A stretch of DNA of 14,203 nt, taken from contig CAMQDG010000039.1 of NCBI GenBank assembly GCA_946999425.1, positions 1 through 14,203 of the forward strand, in the 5' to 3' direction. Made by a program: the position numbers and the translations under genes. Positions 7,821-14,203 of this stretch are shown here, piece by piece. A model generated the notes under the pieces. The model ran no database searches and was not told the origin of the DNA. It saw only the letters and a program-made list of their open reading frames with translations. The stretch is from an uncultured Peptoniphilus sp. (GTDB lineage Bacteria > Bacillota > Clostridia > Tissierellales > Peptoniphilaceae). Position 1 is the first letter of the stretch; every line of letters begins with the position of its first letter.

Positions 7821-8441
7821 TTAAAAGTTTTTTAATATTATTGATTGCAAAAGATTTGCCGATTTCTCAAGATCGTCCAAACATCTTTCAAGTTTATCGA
7901 ATGTTCTTGTCCAAATTAAAAGTTCTTTTGCATCTTTTTCTTTTATATAAAGGTCTCTTATGGCGTTTAAGTGGAGGTTATCTCCTTCTTCTTCAAGTCT
8001 GTTTACCTCTATAATTTTATCTTTAATTTTAGATTTTTTATTATAGTTTTGAAATTCTATTATCGCTTCATAAAGTGCGTCTGTTGCCCGAGAGATTAAT
8101 CTTGAAAATTTTAAGGCTTCTGGTTTTATTTCCTGAATGTTATACATATAAAGGGCAAATAAAACATCTTCTATGGAGTCTGTTGGTTCATCCAACTCTT
8201 GAAGCAGCACTTGTATATCTTCTCTATCAATAGGAGTTAAAAATTCTCTTATAAGGTGATTATGAGTTATATGAATGAGTCCATCGTTTGAATGTTCTAT
8301 TTCATGCATCTGTCTCATTCTATCAATTAATTATTCTGGTTTATAATCATTTAATATTTCATTTAGAAGGGTTGCAGCGGCCATAGAGCCTTCTACCATT
8401 TCTCTTAGTATTTTAAAGTAATTAAATTCATTTTTTTTCAT
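7821..8441 (-). pseudogene. DUF47/PhoU-like phosphate-transport partner protein, interrupted by an in-frame TAA
   Basis: DUF47 proteins are PhoU-like helical cytoplasmic partners of PiT transporters, thought to regulate phosphate uptake. ATG at 8441 has a GGTGA site (8446-8450) overlapping the pit stop, the natural start for a coupled gene. From it 36 codons read through EMVEGSMAAATLLNEIL and NDYKPE, then meet TAA at 8331-8333. The same frame resumes with LIDRMRQMHEIEH and runs to 7821. Counting the stop as a residue gives 206 positions, the usual length of the family. The remaining ORF could start at ATG 8318 or 8309 (about 165 or 162 residues), but no ribosome site precedes either. There is no indel, only one nonsense codon. 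Sequencing error, a recent null allele, translational read-through, or a functional shortened protein all remain possible. Family identity is secure. Confidence 0.8.
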
Positions 8442-8445
8442 TTTT

Positions 8446-8450
8446 TCACC
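8446..8450 (-). promoter_or_regulatory. ribosome binding site of the DUF47 gene, overlapping the pit stop
   Basis: GGTGA on the minus strand, with its TGA also serving as the pit stop codon, lies four bases before the ATG at 8441. It decides the start of the full-length DUF47 frame: the downstream ATG codons at 8318 and 8309 lack any such site. The arrangement implies translational coupling of the two genes. Confidence 0.6.
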
Positions 8451-9489
8451 ATATTTTTAATATAAGTTTTGTAAATAAAAATCCAAGGATTATATTTACA
8501 GGAAAAGTTAAGGACCAGGTTATTATCATTTTAAAGGCAAAGGACCAGTTTACGTTAGAAAATCTTTTTGATGCTCCGACTCCCATTAAAGCACTTGTTG
8601 AGGCGTGAGTGGTGGATACAGGAAGTCCAAAAATACTTGCCCCTAATATTGCAAGAGAGCTGCTCATATCTGAAGAAAATCCTTCATAGTTTTCTATCCT
8701 TACAAGATTCATGCCTATGGATTTTATAATTTTTTTGCCCCCTATTGCTGTTCCAAGTCCCATTGCAAGACCAAATATTAGAAGTAGGTATAGGGGTATT
8801 TTATTTATACTTTCTTTGTCCTTAAAGGCTGATAGAACTATAAAAAGAACTCCCAAATATTTTTGTCCATTTTGAACTCCATTCATAAAGGCAAGAAAGA
8901 CTCCAGAAAATATTTGAGTGTTTTTAAATGGTTCTTGAAGTTTTCTTCTGTCCTTATTTTTACAAACTTTTTTTATTAAGTTTACTATTAAGTATCCAAA
9001 TAAAAAGCTTAAAATAATTGTAAGAAAAAATCCTATAAAGACCTTTAAAAATTCTTTTATGCCTATCCCTGCAAATCCTGATACTGCAAGACTTGATCCT
9101 ATAAGTCCCGATACTAATGCGTGGGATTCGGAGCTGGGTATTTCGAAATGCCAGGCTCCTATGGACCAAATAATTACAGATACTAAGGCTGAGATTATGC
9201 CAATAAAGAGTATATCGCTTTTATTGCCGAAGTTTACTAAACCATATATTGTTTTTGCTACTCTTGTGTTTGACATCATTATTGTGAGGACTCCTAAAAA
9301 ATTCATAAATCCTGCTATGGCTATGGCGTAATCAATGTTTATTGCTCTTGTTGAAACGCAGGTTACTATTGCATTTGATGCATCTGTAATTCCATTTACT
9401 ACCATTCCTCCTATTATTAAAATTATTGTTATTAATAAAATAGGGTTTGTAAAAACTTCTCCTAAAAATTCTGAAAATCCTATAGTCAT
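8446..9489 (-). CDS. pit: PiT-family inorganic phosphate transporter
   Basis: A low-affinity phosphate:cation symporter in the cytoplasmic membrane. The 347-residue protein is mostly hydrophobic, with about ten predicted membrane segments. It has the duplicated PiT architecture. The N-terminal repeat carries NGITDASNAIVT (32-43) and SSESHALVSG (His123). A more polar, Lys-rich cytoplasmic loop around 170-190 separates the halves. The C-terminal repeat carries GLPVSTTHASTSALMGVG (288-305, His295). The start is supported by GAGG (9495-9498), 5 bases upstream of the ATG. It is the first gene of a two-gene unit with the DUF47 partner, and its stop codon lies within that gene's ribosome site. Substrate (phosphate rather than sulfate) is inferred from the DUF47 neighbour; direction and driving ion are not visible. 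A pho-type operator was not recognised. Confidence 0.93.
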   Translation of the reverse strand: MTIGFSEFLGEVFTNPILLITIILIIGGMVVNGITDASNAIVTCVSTRAINIDYAIAIAGFMNFLGVLTIMMSNTRVAKTIYGLVNFGNKSDILFIGIISALVSVIIWSIGAWHFEIPSSESHALVSGLIGSSLAVSGFAGIGIKEFLKVFIGFFLTIILSFLFGYLIVNLIKKVCKNKDRRKLQEPFKNTQIFSGVFLAFMNGVQNGQKYLGVLFIVLSAFKDKESINKIPLYLLLIFGLAMGLGTAIGGKKIIKSIGMNLVRIENYEGFSSDMSSSLAILGASIFGLPVSTTHASTSALMGVGASKRFSNVNWSFAFKMIITWSLTFPVNIILGFLFTKLILKIW

Positions 9490-9525
9490 ATTAACCTCTT
9501 TTTTTCATATTGGTTCTTTGAAGTT

Positions 9526-9534
9526 ATTATATCA
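9526..9534 (-). promoter_or_regulatory. extended -10 promoter for pit
   Basis: On the minus strand TGA precedes a perfect TATAAT (9526-9531), an extended -10 (TGnTATAAT), 37 bases upstream of the pit start. The -35 region at the expected spacing has no good match, which an extended -10 can tolerate or which may point to an activator. It lies after the leuS terminator, so pit is probably transcribed on its own. Confidence 0.55.
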
Positions 9535-9562
9535 CATCAAATTTTTTCTATGGCTTTTTTCC

Positions 9563-9598
9563 AAAATAAAAACTCACCTTTTTACAGATGAGTTTTTT
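9563..9598 (-). terminator. intrinsic terminator after leuS
   Basis: On the minus strand AAAACTCATC can pair with GGTGAGTTTT (one G-T wobble), giving about 11 bp (9587-9597 with 9568-9578) around an eight-base loop. It is followed by TTTTT-A-TTTT. It begins within about five bases of the leuS stop codon and closes the asnS-leuS unit. Confidence 0.8.
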
Positions 9599-9602
9599 AT
9601 TT

Positions 9603-12011
9603 CTACTTTACTACTATATTTAATATTTTACCTGGAACATAAATTTCTTTTACTATTTTTTTATTTTCCGTCCATGTCTTATAATTTTCATTTTCTTTTG
9701 CTATTTTTAAAATTTCTTCTTTATCTGCTTGTCTATTTACTTCTATGGTAAATCTTACTCTACCATTAAATTGTACTGGTATTTCTAATTTTGAAGAGAT
9801 TGTTTTTTCTTCGTCATATTCAGGCCATTTTTGTTCATGAATATATCCTCCGAACTTTCCTTCCTCCCAAAGCTCTTCTGTTATGTGAGGTGCTACTGGA
9901 TTTAACAAAATTAAAAATATTTTATAATCTTCTTTTGTTATTTTCTCTGAATCATAAAATTCGTTTAGAAGTGACATAAGGGCAGCTATGGCTGTATTAT
10001 ATTTTAAATTTTCATAGTCAAAAGAAACTTTTTTTATTGTTTTGTGAATTGATTGTTCAAGTTTACTTTCTTTAAGATTTTTATCAACTAATTCAAAAGC
10101 TTTATAAACTCTTTCAAGAAATCTTCTACATCCTTTAACACCTTCTTCACTCCAAGGTGCTGATTTTTCGAAATCTCCTATAAACATTTCATAGGTTCTT
10201 AAAGTATCCGCTCCAAATTCTTTTACAACATCATCGGGATTTACTACATTACCCCTTGATTTGGACATCTTTTCTCCGTTTTTACCAAGAATCATTCCGT
10301 GAGAAGTTCTCTTTTGATAGGGCTCTTTTGTTGGGACAAGTCCCAAGTCGTATAAAAATCTGTGCCAAAATCTGGAATACAATAAGTGAAGGGTTGTATG
10401 TTCCATTCCTCCATTATACCAATCAACATTTAGCCAATATTTTAATTTGTTTTGATCTGCAAATTCTTTTTTATTGTGAGGATCTATATAACGAAGATAA
10501 TACCATGAACTTCCTGCCCAGTTAGGCATTGTATCTGTTTCTCTTTTTGCTGGTCCGCCACAAATTGGACAAGTTGTATTTACCCAATCTGTCATTTTTG
10601 ATAAAGGTGATTCTCCATCGTGAGATGGCTCATAATCTTCAACTTTAGGTAATTTTAAAGGAAGTTCACTTTCATCAATTCCTACCCAGCCATGTTTTTC
10701 ACAGTAAACTACAGGAATTGGTTCTCCCCAATATCTTTGTCTTGAAAATACCCAATCTCTTAATTTATAATTGGTCTTTTTTTGTCCGATTTTATTTTTT
10801 TCAAGCCAAGCAATCATTTTTTCTGTTGCTTCTTTTACACTTAACCCGTTTAAAAAACCGGAGTTTACAAGTTTTCCTTCTCCTGTTTCAGTATTAGGTT
10901 TTTCGTCAACATCCGGTCCGTCAATTACCTTAACTATTTTCAAACCGAATTTTTTTGCAAACTCATGATCTCTTGTGTCATGACCAGGAACTGCCATAAT
11001 TGCTCCTGTTCCGTAGGACATAAGGACATAATCTGAAATCCATATAGGTATCTCTTCATTTGTTAAGGGGTTAATTGCTTTTAAGCCTTTTAATTCCACC
11101 CCTGTTTTATTAGTATTTAACTCGCTTCTTTCAAAGTCACTTTTTTTAGATACTTCATTTACATATTTTTCTACTTCTGCATAATTTTCAATTTGCTCTT
11201 TATGATTTTTTACAATGGGATGTTCCGGTGAAAGAACCATATAAGTCGCACCGAAAATTGTGTCTGGCCTTGTTGTAAATATTTCTATTTTTTCATTTGA
11301 ATTTTTTAAAGTGAAAAATACTTGTGCTCCTATGCTTTTTCCAATCCAATTTTTTTGTTGTAATTTTACCCTGTCGATAAAATCAACTTCATCTAAACCT
11401 TGAATTAATTTTTCTGCATAGTCTGTGATTTTAAGCATCCATTGGCTTTTTACCTTTTGAACAACTTCTTCTCCACATCTTTCACACTTTCCTCCTATAA
11501 CTTCTTCGTTGGCGAGTCCAACTTTACATGAAGGGCACCAGTTAATAGGCATTTCAGACTTGTAAGCAAGGCCATTTTCCAATAATTTTAAAAATATCCA
11601 CTGAGTCCATTTATAGTATTCAGGATCTGTTGTGTTTATCTCCCTATCCCAATCAAAGGAAAATCCTATAGATTGCAATTGTTCCTTAAATCTTTTTACG
11701 TTTTCTCTTGTTACAATTTCAGGATGAATTTTATGTTTTATTGCATAATTTTCTGTTGGAAGACCGAAGGCATCCCAACCCATGGGAAAAAGAACATTTT
11801 GACCTTCAAGTCTTCTTTTTCTTGCAACTATATCAAGAGCTGTATAAGGTCTTGGGTGTCCAACATGAAGTCCTTGTCCTGATGGATAAGGAAATTCTAC
11901 TAAAGCATAAAATTTTTTCTTTAAATTATCATCTTGGGCTTTAAAAGTTTTATTTTCTTCCCAAAATTTTTGCCATTTTTTTTCTATTTTTGAAGGATTG
12001 TATTCTCTCAT
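9603..12011 (-). CDS. leuS: leucyl-tRNA synthetase
   Basis: A class I aminoacyl-tRNA synthetase that charges tRNA-Leu in the cytoplasm. At 802 residues it fits the Firmicutes LeuRS length. The Rossmann catalytic core shows HVGH (49-52, the HIGH motif) and KMSKS at 581-585. The CP1 editing domain shows TTRPDT at 246-251 and GHDTRD with Asp345, so removal of mischarged amino acids should be intact. Cys159-x-x-Cys162 and Cys176-x-x-Cys179 form a four-cysteine zinc-ribbon-like site. A second CPICGG pair lies before the WAGSSWYY block. The anticodon-binding and C-terminal domains follow. The start is set by AAGGAG (12017-12022), which overlaps the asnS stop codon, 5 bases from the ATG. It is co-transcribed with asnS and ends at the terminator at 9563-9598. 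No T-box leader is possible in the 9-base gap. Confidence 0.97.
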   Translation of the reverse strand: MREYNPSKIEKKWQKFWEENKTFKAQDDNLKKKFYALVEFPYPSGQGLHVGHPRPYTALDIVARKRRLEGQNVLFPMGWDAFGLPTENYAIKHKIHPEIVTRENVKRFKEQLQSIGFSFDWDREINTTDPEYYKWTQWIFLKLLENGLAYKSEMPINWCPSCKVGLANEEVIGGKCERCGEEVVQKVKSQWMLKITDYAEKLIQGLDEVDFIDRVKLQQKNWIGKSIGAQVFFTLKNSNEKIEIFTTRPDTIFGATYMVLSPEHPIVKNHKEQIENYAEVEKYVNEVSKKSDFERSELNTNKTGVELKGLKAINPLTNEEIPIWISDYVLMSYGTGAIMAVPGHDTRDHEFAKKFGLKIVKVIDGPDVDEKPNTETGEGKLVNSGFLNGLSVKEATEKMIAWLEKNKIGQKKTNYKLRDWVFSRQRYWGEPIPVVYCEKHGWVGIDESELPLKLPKVEDYEPSHDGESPLSKMTDWVNTTCPICGGPAKRETDTMPNWAGSSWYYLRYIDPHNKKEFADQNKLKYWLNVDWYNGGMEHTTLHLLYSRFWHRFLYDLGLVPTKEPYQKRTSHGMILGKNGEKMSKSRGNVVNPDDVVKEFGADTLRTYEMFIGDFEKSAPWSEEGVKGCRRFLERVYKAFELVDKNLKESKLEQSIHKTIKKVSFDYENLKYNTAIAALMSLLNEFYDSEKITKEDYKIFLILLNPVAPHITEELWEEGKFGGYIHEQKWPEYDEEKTISSKLEIPVQFNGRVRFTIEVNRQADKEEILKIAKENENYKTWTENKKIVKEIYVPGKILNIVVK

Positions 12012-12020
12012 TTTTTCTCC

Positions 12021-13403
12021 TTAAAATTCCGCTGAGCCTACTGTTCTTGGAAATGGGATGACATCTCTTATATTGCCCATTCCTGTTATATACATAACTG
12101 CCCTTTCAAATCCAAGACCGTAACCCGAAGTTATTACCGAACCGTATCTTCTTAAATCTAAATACCATTCATAAGTTTCTAAATCCATACCGTTATCAAG
12201 AATTCTTTGTTTTAATACATCAAGTCTGTGTTCCCTTTGAGAACCACCTATTATTTCTCCAATTCCTGGAACTAAAAGGTCACAAGCTGCAACAGTCTTT
12301 CCATCTTCATTTAAAGTCATATAAAAGGCTTTAATTTCCTTTGGATAGTTTGTTACAAATATAGGTTTTTTAAAAATCTTTTCAGTTAAATATCTTTCAT
12401 GTTCAGTTTGGAGATCTATGCCCCATTTTACTGGATATTTAAATTCTTCTTTTGATTTTTCAAGTAATTCAATGGCTTCAGTATAAGTTATTCTTCCAAA
12501 ATCGTTTGAAACAATATTTTGAAGTCTTTCTAAAAGATCTTTATCTACAAAACTGTTAAAGAAATTCATTTCATCCGGTGCATTTTCAAGAACATAATTT
12601 ATAACATATTTAAGCATAGCTTCAGCGGTTTCCATATTGTCATTTAAATCTGCAAAAGCCATTTCTGGTTCTATCATCCAAAATTCTGCAGCATGTCTTG
12701 TAGTATTTGAGTTTTCCGCTCTAAATGTAGGTCCAAATGTATATACATTTTTAAAGGCATGGGCAAAGGCTTCTGCTTCAAGTTGACCGGAAACTGTAAG
12801 ATTTGTTTCTTTACCGAAAAAGTCTTTGGAATAATCTATCTTTCCATTTTCTTTTGGCACTTCATTTAAATCTAAAGTTGTAACCTGAAACATTTCTCCT
12901 GCACCTTCAGCATCAGAACCTGTAATAATTGGAGTGTGAATGTATATAAAACCCTTTTCTTGGAAAAATTTATGAATCGCAAAGGCTATTAAGCTTCTTA
13001 CTCTAAAAACTGCATTAAAGGTGTTTGTCTTTGGTCTTAAATGAGCTTTTGTCCTTAAATATTCCATTGTATGTCTTTTCTTTTGAAGGGGATAATCATT
13101 ATTTGAAACTCCCATAAGCTCAATGCTTTTCCCGTGAATCTCAACGTTTTGCTTTGTTCCTGGACTTTCTACAACTATTCCCTTTACTTTTAAAGAGCTT
13201 GGTAATGAAAATTTTTGTACTTGTTCAAAGTTGTCAAGTTCATTATCATAAACAACTTGAATGGACTTAAAGCATGAGCCGTCATTTAATTCAATGAATC
13301 CGAAATTTTTTGATGCTCTTGATGTTTTTATCCAGCCTTCAATTTCTACTTCTTTATCAATTAATTCCTTGTTTGTAAGAACTTCTTTAATATCTAAAAC
13401 CAT
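12021..13403 (-). CDS. asnS: asparaginyl-tRNA synthetase
   Basis: A class IIb aminoacyl-tRNA synthetase that charges tRNA-Asn directly. The 460-residue protein has an N-terminal OB-fold anticodon-binding domain (about 1-120, with EIEGWIKTSRASKNFGFIEL). The class II core shows the GSDAEGAGEMFQV region, then motif 2 FRAENSNTTRHAAEFWMIEPE (FRAEN at 227-231). Motif 3 GYGLGFERAVMYI includes Arg434, and the protein ends in the GSAEF tail typical of AsnRS. The FRAENS and TRHAAEF sequences favour AsnRS over AspRS. The start has a strong AAGGAGG site (13409-13415), 5 bases from the ATG. Its promoter overlaps the 3' end of rarA. leuS follows after nine bases, with its ribosome site on the asnS stop. 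Having a true AsnRS means the cell need not rely only on GatCAB transamidation for Asn-tRNA. Confidence 0.97.
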   Translation of the reverse strand: MVLDIKEVLTNKELIDKEVEIEGWIKTSRASKNFGFIELNDGSCFKSIQVVYDNELDNFEQVQKFSLPSSLKVKGIVVESPGTKQNVEIHGKSIELMGVSNNDYPLQKKRHTMEYLRTKAHLRPKTNTFNAVFRVRSLIAFAIHKFFQEKGFIYIHTPIITGSDAEGAGEMFQVTTLDLNEVPKENGKIDYSKDFFGKETNLTVSGQLEAEAFAHAFKNVYTFGPTFRAENSNTTRHAAEFWMIEPEMAFADLNDNMETAEAMLKYVINYVLENAPDEMNFFNSFVDKDLLERLQNIVSNDFGRITYTEAIELLEKSKEEFKYPVKWGIDLQTEHERYLTEKIFKKPIFVTNYPKEIKAFYMTLNEDGKTVAACDLLVPGIGEIIGGSQREHRLDVLKQRILDNGMDLETYEWYLDLRRYGSVITSGYGLGFERAVMYITGMGNIRDVIPFPRTVGSAEF

Positions 13404-13427
13404 ATTTTCCTCCTTAATTATTCTTTT

Positions 13428-13455
13428 ATTATAGCATAAAAGGTCTATTTATCTA
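13428..13455 (-). promoter_or_regulatory. extended -10 promoter for asnS-leuS
   Basis: On the minus strand TGC precedes a perfect TATAAT (13428-13433), an extended -10. A partial -35, TAGATA (13450-13455), lies 16 bases upstream inside the end of rarA. The predicted leader is only about 20 bases, so there is no room for a T-box. A 7-bp inverted repeat CTTTTAT/ATAAAAG (13423-13429 and 13436-13442) brackets the -10 box; it could be an operator or chance in A/T-rich DNA. Confidence 0.6.
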
Positions 13456-14203
13456 TATTTTTGAGGTTTTCTTTTATAATTTTTTCATATCCCGAGTCTT
13501 TAGGTTGGTAATATTTTTTATTTTTAAATTCATCGGGCAAATATTGCTGTTTAACATATGAATCTTGATAGTCATGAGGATAAAGATACTTTGAATCTTT
13601 ATTAAAAGATGGATTGTGAGGATCCCTTAAATACATAGGTATTTCAAAGTTTTTTCCACTTTTTATATCTTCTAATGCAAGGTTTATCCCCCTATATGAT
13701 GCGTTACTTTTTTTTGCACTTGATAGATATGTTACGCACTGAGCAAGTATTATTCTTCCCTCAGGCATTCCTACAATATTTAGGCCTTCAAAGGCACTTA
13801 CAGCAACATTTAATGCATTGGGATCTGCATTTCCTATGTCCTCTGATGCGGAAATAATTAATCTTCTCGCAATAAATTTTGGATCTTCTCCTGAATCAAG
13901 CATTTTTGCAAGATAAAATAGTCCTGCATCAGGATCGCTTCCTCTTATGGATTTTATAAATGCAGAGATAGTATCGTAATGATTATTTCCATTTTTATCA
14001 TATTTTATATTTTTCTTTAAAATGGAATTTTCCACATCTTCCGTATCTATTTTTATAATTCCTTTTTCATCTGAATCTGTGGAGAGAACAACTATTTCCA
14101 GGGCGTTTAAAAGAGCTCTTCCATCTCCATTTGCATTATTAATCAAAAAGCTTTTTGCCCTTTCACTTATTTCTATTTTTAAATTTTTAAATCCATTTTC
14201 GCT
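13445..14203 (-). CDS. rarA: RarA/MgsA family AAA+ replication-associated ATPase (C-terminal part)
   Basis: RarA (MgsA, Mgs1/WRNIP1 family) is a clamp-loader-like ATPase that acts at stalled replication forks. Only the last 252 residues are present; the frame is open to the right edge and the Walker motifs lie outside. The visible part begins in the AAA+ lid (NANGDGRALLNALE, matching the family's GDxR-LLN-LE helix). It continues into the tetramerisation and MgsA C-terminal domains. Landmarks are HYDTISAFIKSIRGSDPDAG, GEDPKFIARRLIISASEDIG, NADPNALNVAVSAFEGLNIVG and the terminal YLYPHDYQDSYVKQQYLPD block. A TTG at 14146 is internal and is not the start. No terminator follows, so read-through into asnS is possible. 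Confidence 0.95.
   Translation of the reverse strand, partial: SENGFKNLKIEISERAKSFLINNANGDGRALLNALEIVVLSTDSDEKGIIKIDTEDVENSILKKNIKYDKNGNNHYDTISAFIKSIRGSDPDAGLFYLAKMLDSGEDPKFIARRLIISASEDIGNADPNALNVAVSAFEGLNIVGMPEGRIILAQCVTYLSSAKKSNASYRGINLALEDIKSGKNFEIPMYLRDPHNPSFNKDSKYLYPHDYQDSYVKQQYLPDEFKNKKYYQPKDSGYEKIIKENLKNIDK

Noticed and set aside
7706..8014. Plus-strand frame of 102 codons across the intergenic region and the DUF47 3' end
   Set aside because: It has no ribosome site, its composition is that of an antisense A/T-rich shadow, and it runs through the pit-DUF47 terminator and into conserved DUF47 coding sequence.
9335..9751. Plus-strand frame of 138 codons over the pit start, the leuS terminator and the leuS end
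   Set aside because: It lies antisense to two conserved genes and crosses their control region. It has no ribosome site or recognisable protein features.
14146..14146. TTG as a start codon for rarA
   Set aside because: The frame remains open upstream to the window edge with family-like residues (SERAKSFLINNANGD), so the TTG is internal.

Overview
This is a low-GC window (roughly 30 percent G+C) in which every recognisable gene lies on the minus strand. It looks like a housekeeping stretch of a low-GC Gram-positive anaerobe of the Clostridia/Tissierellia kind. That placement is an inference from strong AGGAGG-type ribosome binding sites, a PrsA foldase with a lipoprotein signal, the Firmicutes-like order glmU-prs-pth-mfd, and A/T-ending codons. 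I see no transposase, integrase, CRISPR array, tRNA or rRNA, and nothing that looks like a new defence or mobile system.

In the direction of transcription (high to low coordinates), the window opens with the C-terminal part of rarA, cut by the right edge. A short leader with its own extended -10 promoter leads into asnS and leuS, which form a tight pair: the asnS stop codon overlaps the leuS ribosome binding site. leuS ends in an intrinsic terminator. A phosphate-uptake pair follows: pit, a PiT-family transporter, then a DUF47/PhoU-like partner whose reading frame is broken by one in-frame TAA after codon 36. The pair ends in a second clear terminator.

Next, a well-formed sigma-A promoter drives glmU, prs and pth, which overlap by 1 to 4 bases and are probably translationally coupled. 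A hairpin with a T-run straddles the pth stop codon and abuts the mfd start, so mfd may be fed only by read-through. After mfd, a near-consensus promoter overlapping the mfd stop codon starts prsA. A short frame that could be the start of another gene overlaps the prsA tail and runs off the left edge.

Functionally the window covers aminoacyl-tRNA supply (AsnRS, LeuRS) and peptidyl-tRNA recycling (Pth). It also covers PRPP and UDP-GlcNAc synthesis (Prs, GlmU), phosphate uptake (Pit/DUF47), replication-fork and transcription-coupled repair (RarA, Mfd), and extracytoplasmic protein folding (PrsA). The most useful second-look points are the nonsense codon in the DUF47 gene, the hairpin at the pth/mfd junction, and the absence of a T-box upstream of asnS-leuS. 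No gap without a gene exceeds 300 bases; the longest is 240 bases, between the DUF47 gene and glmU.
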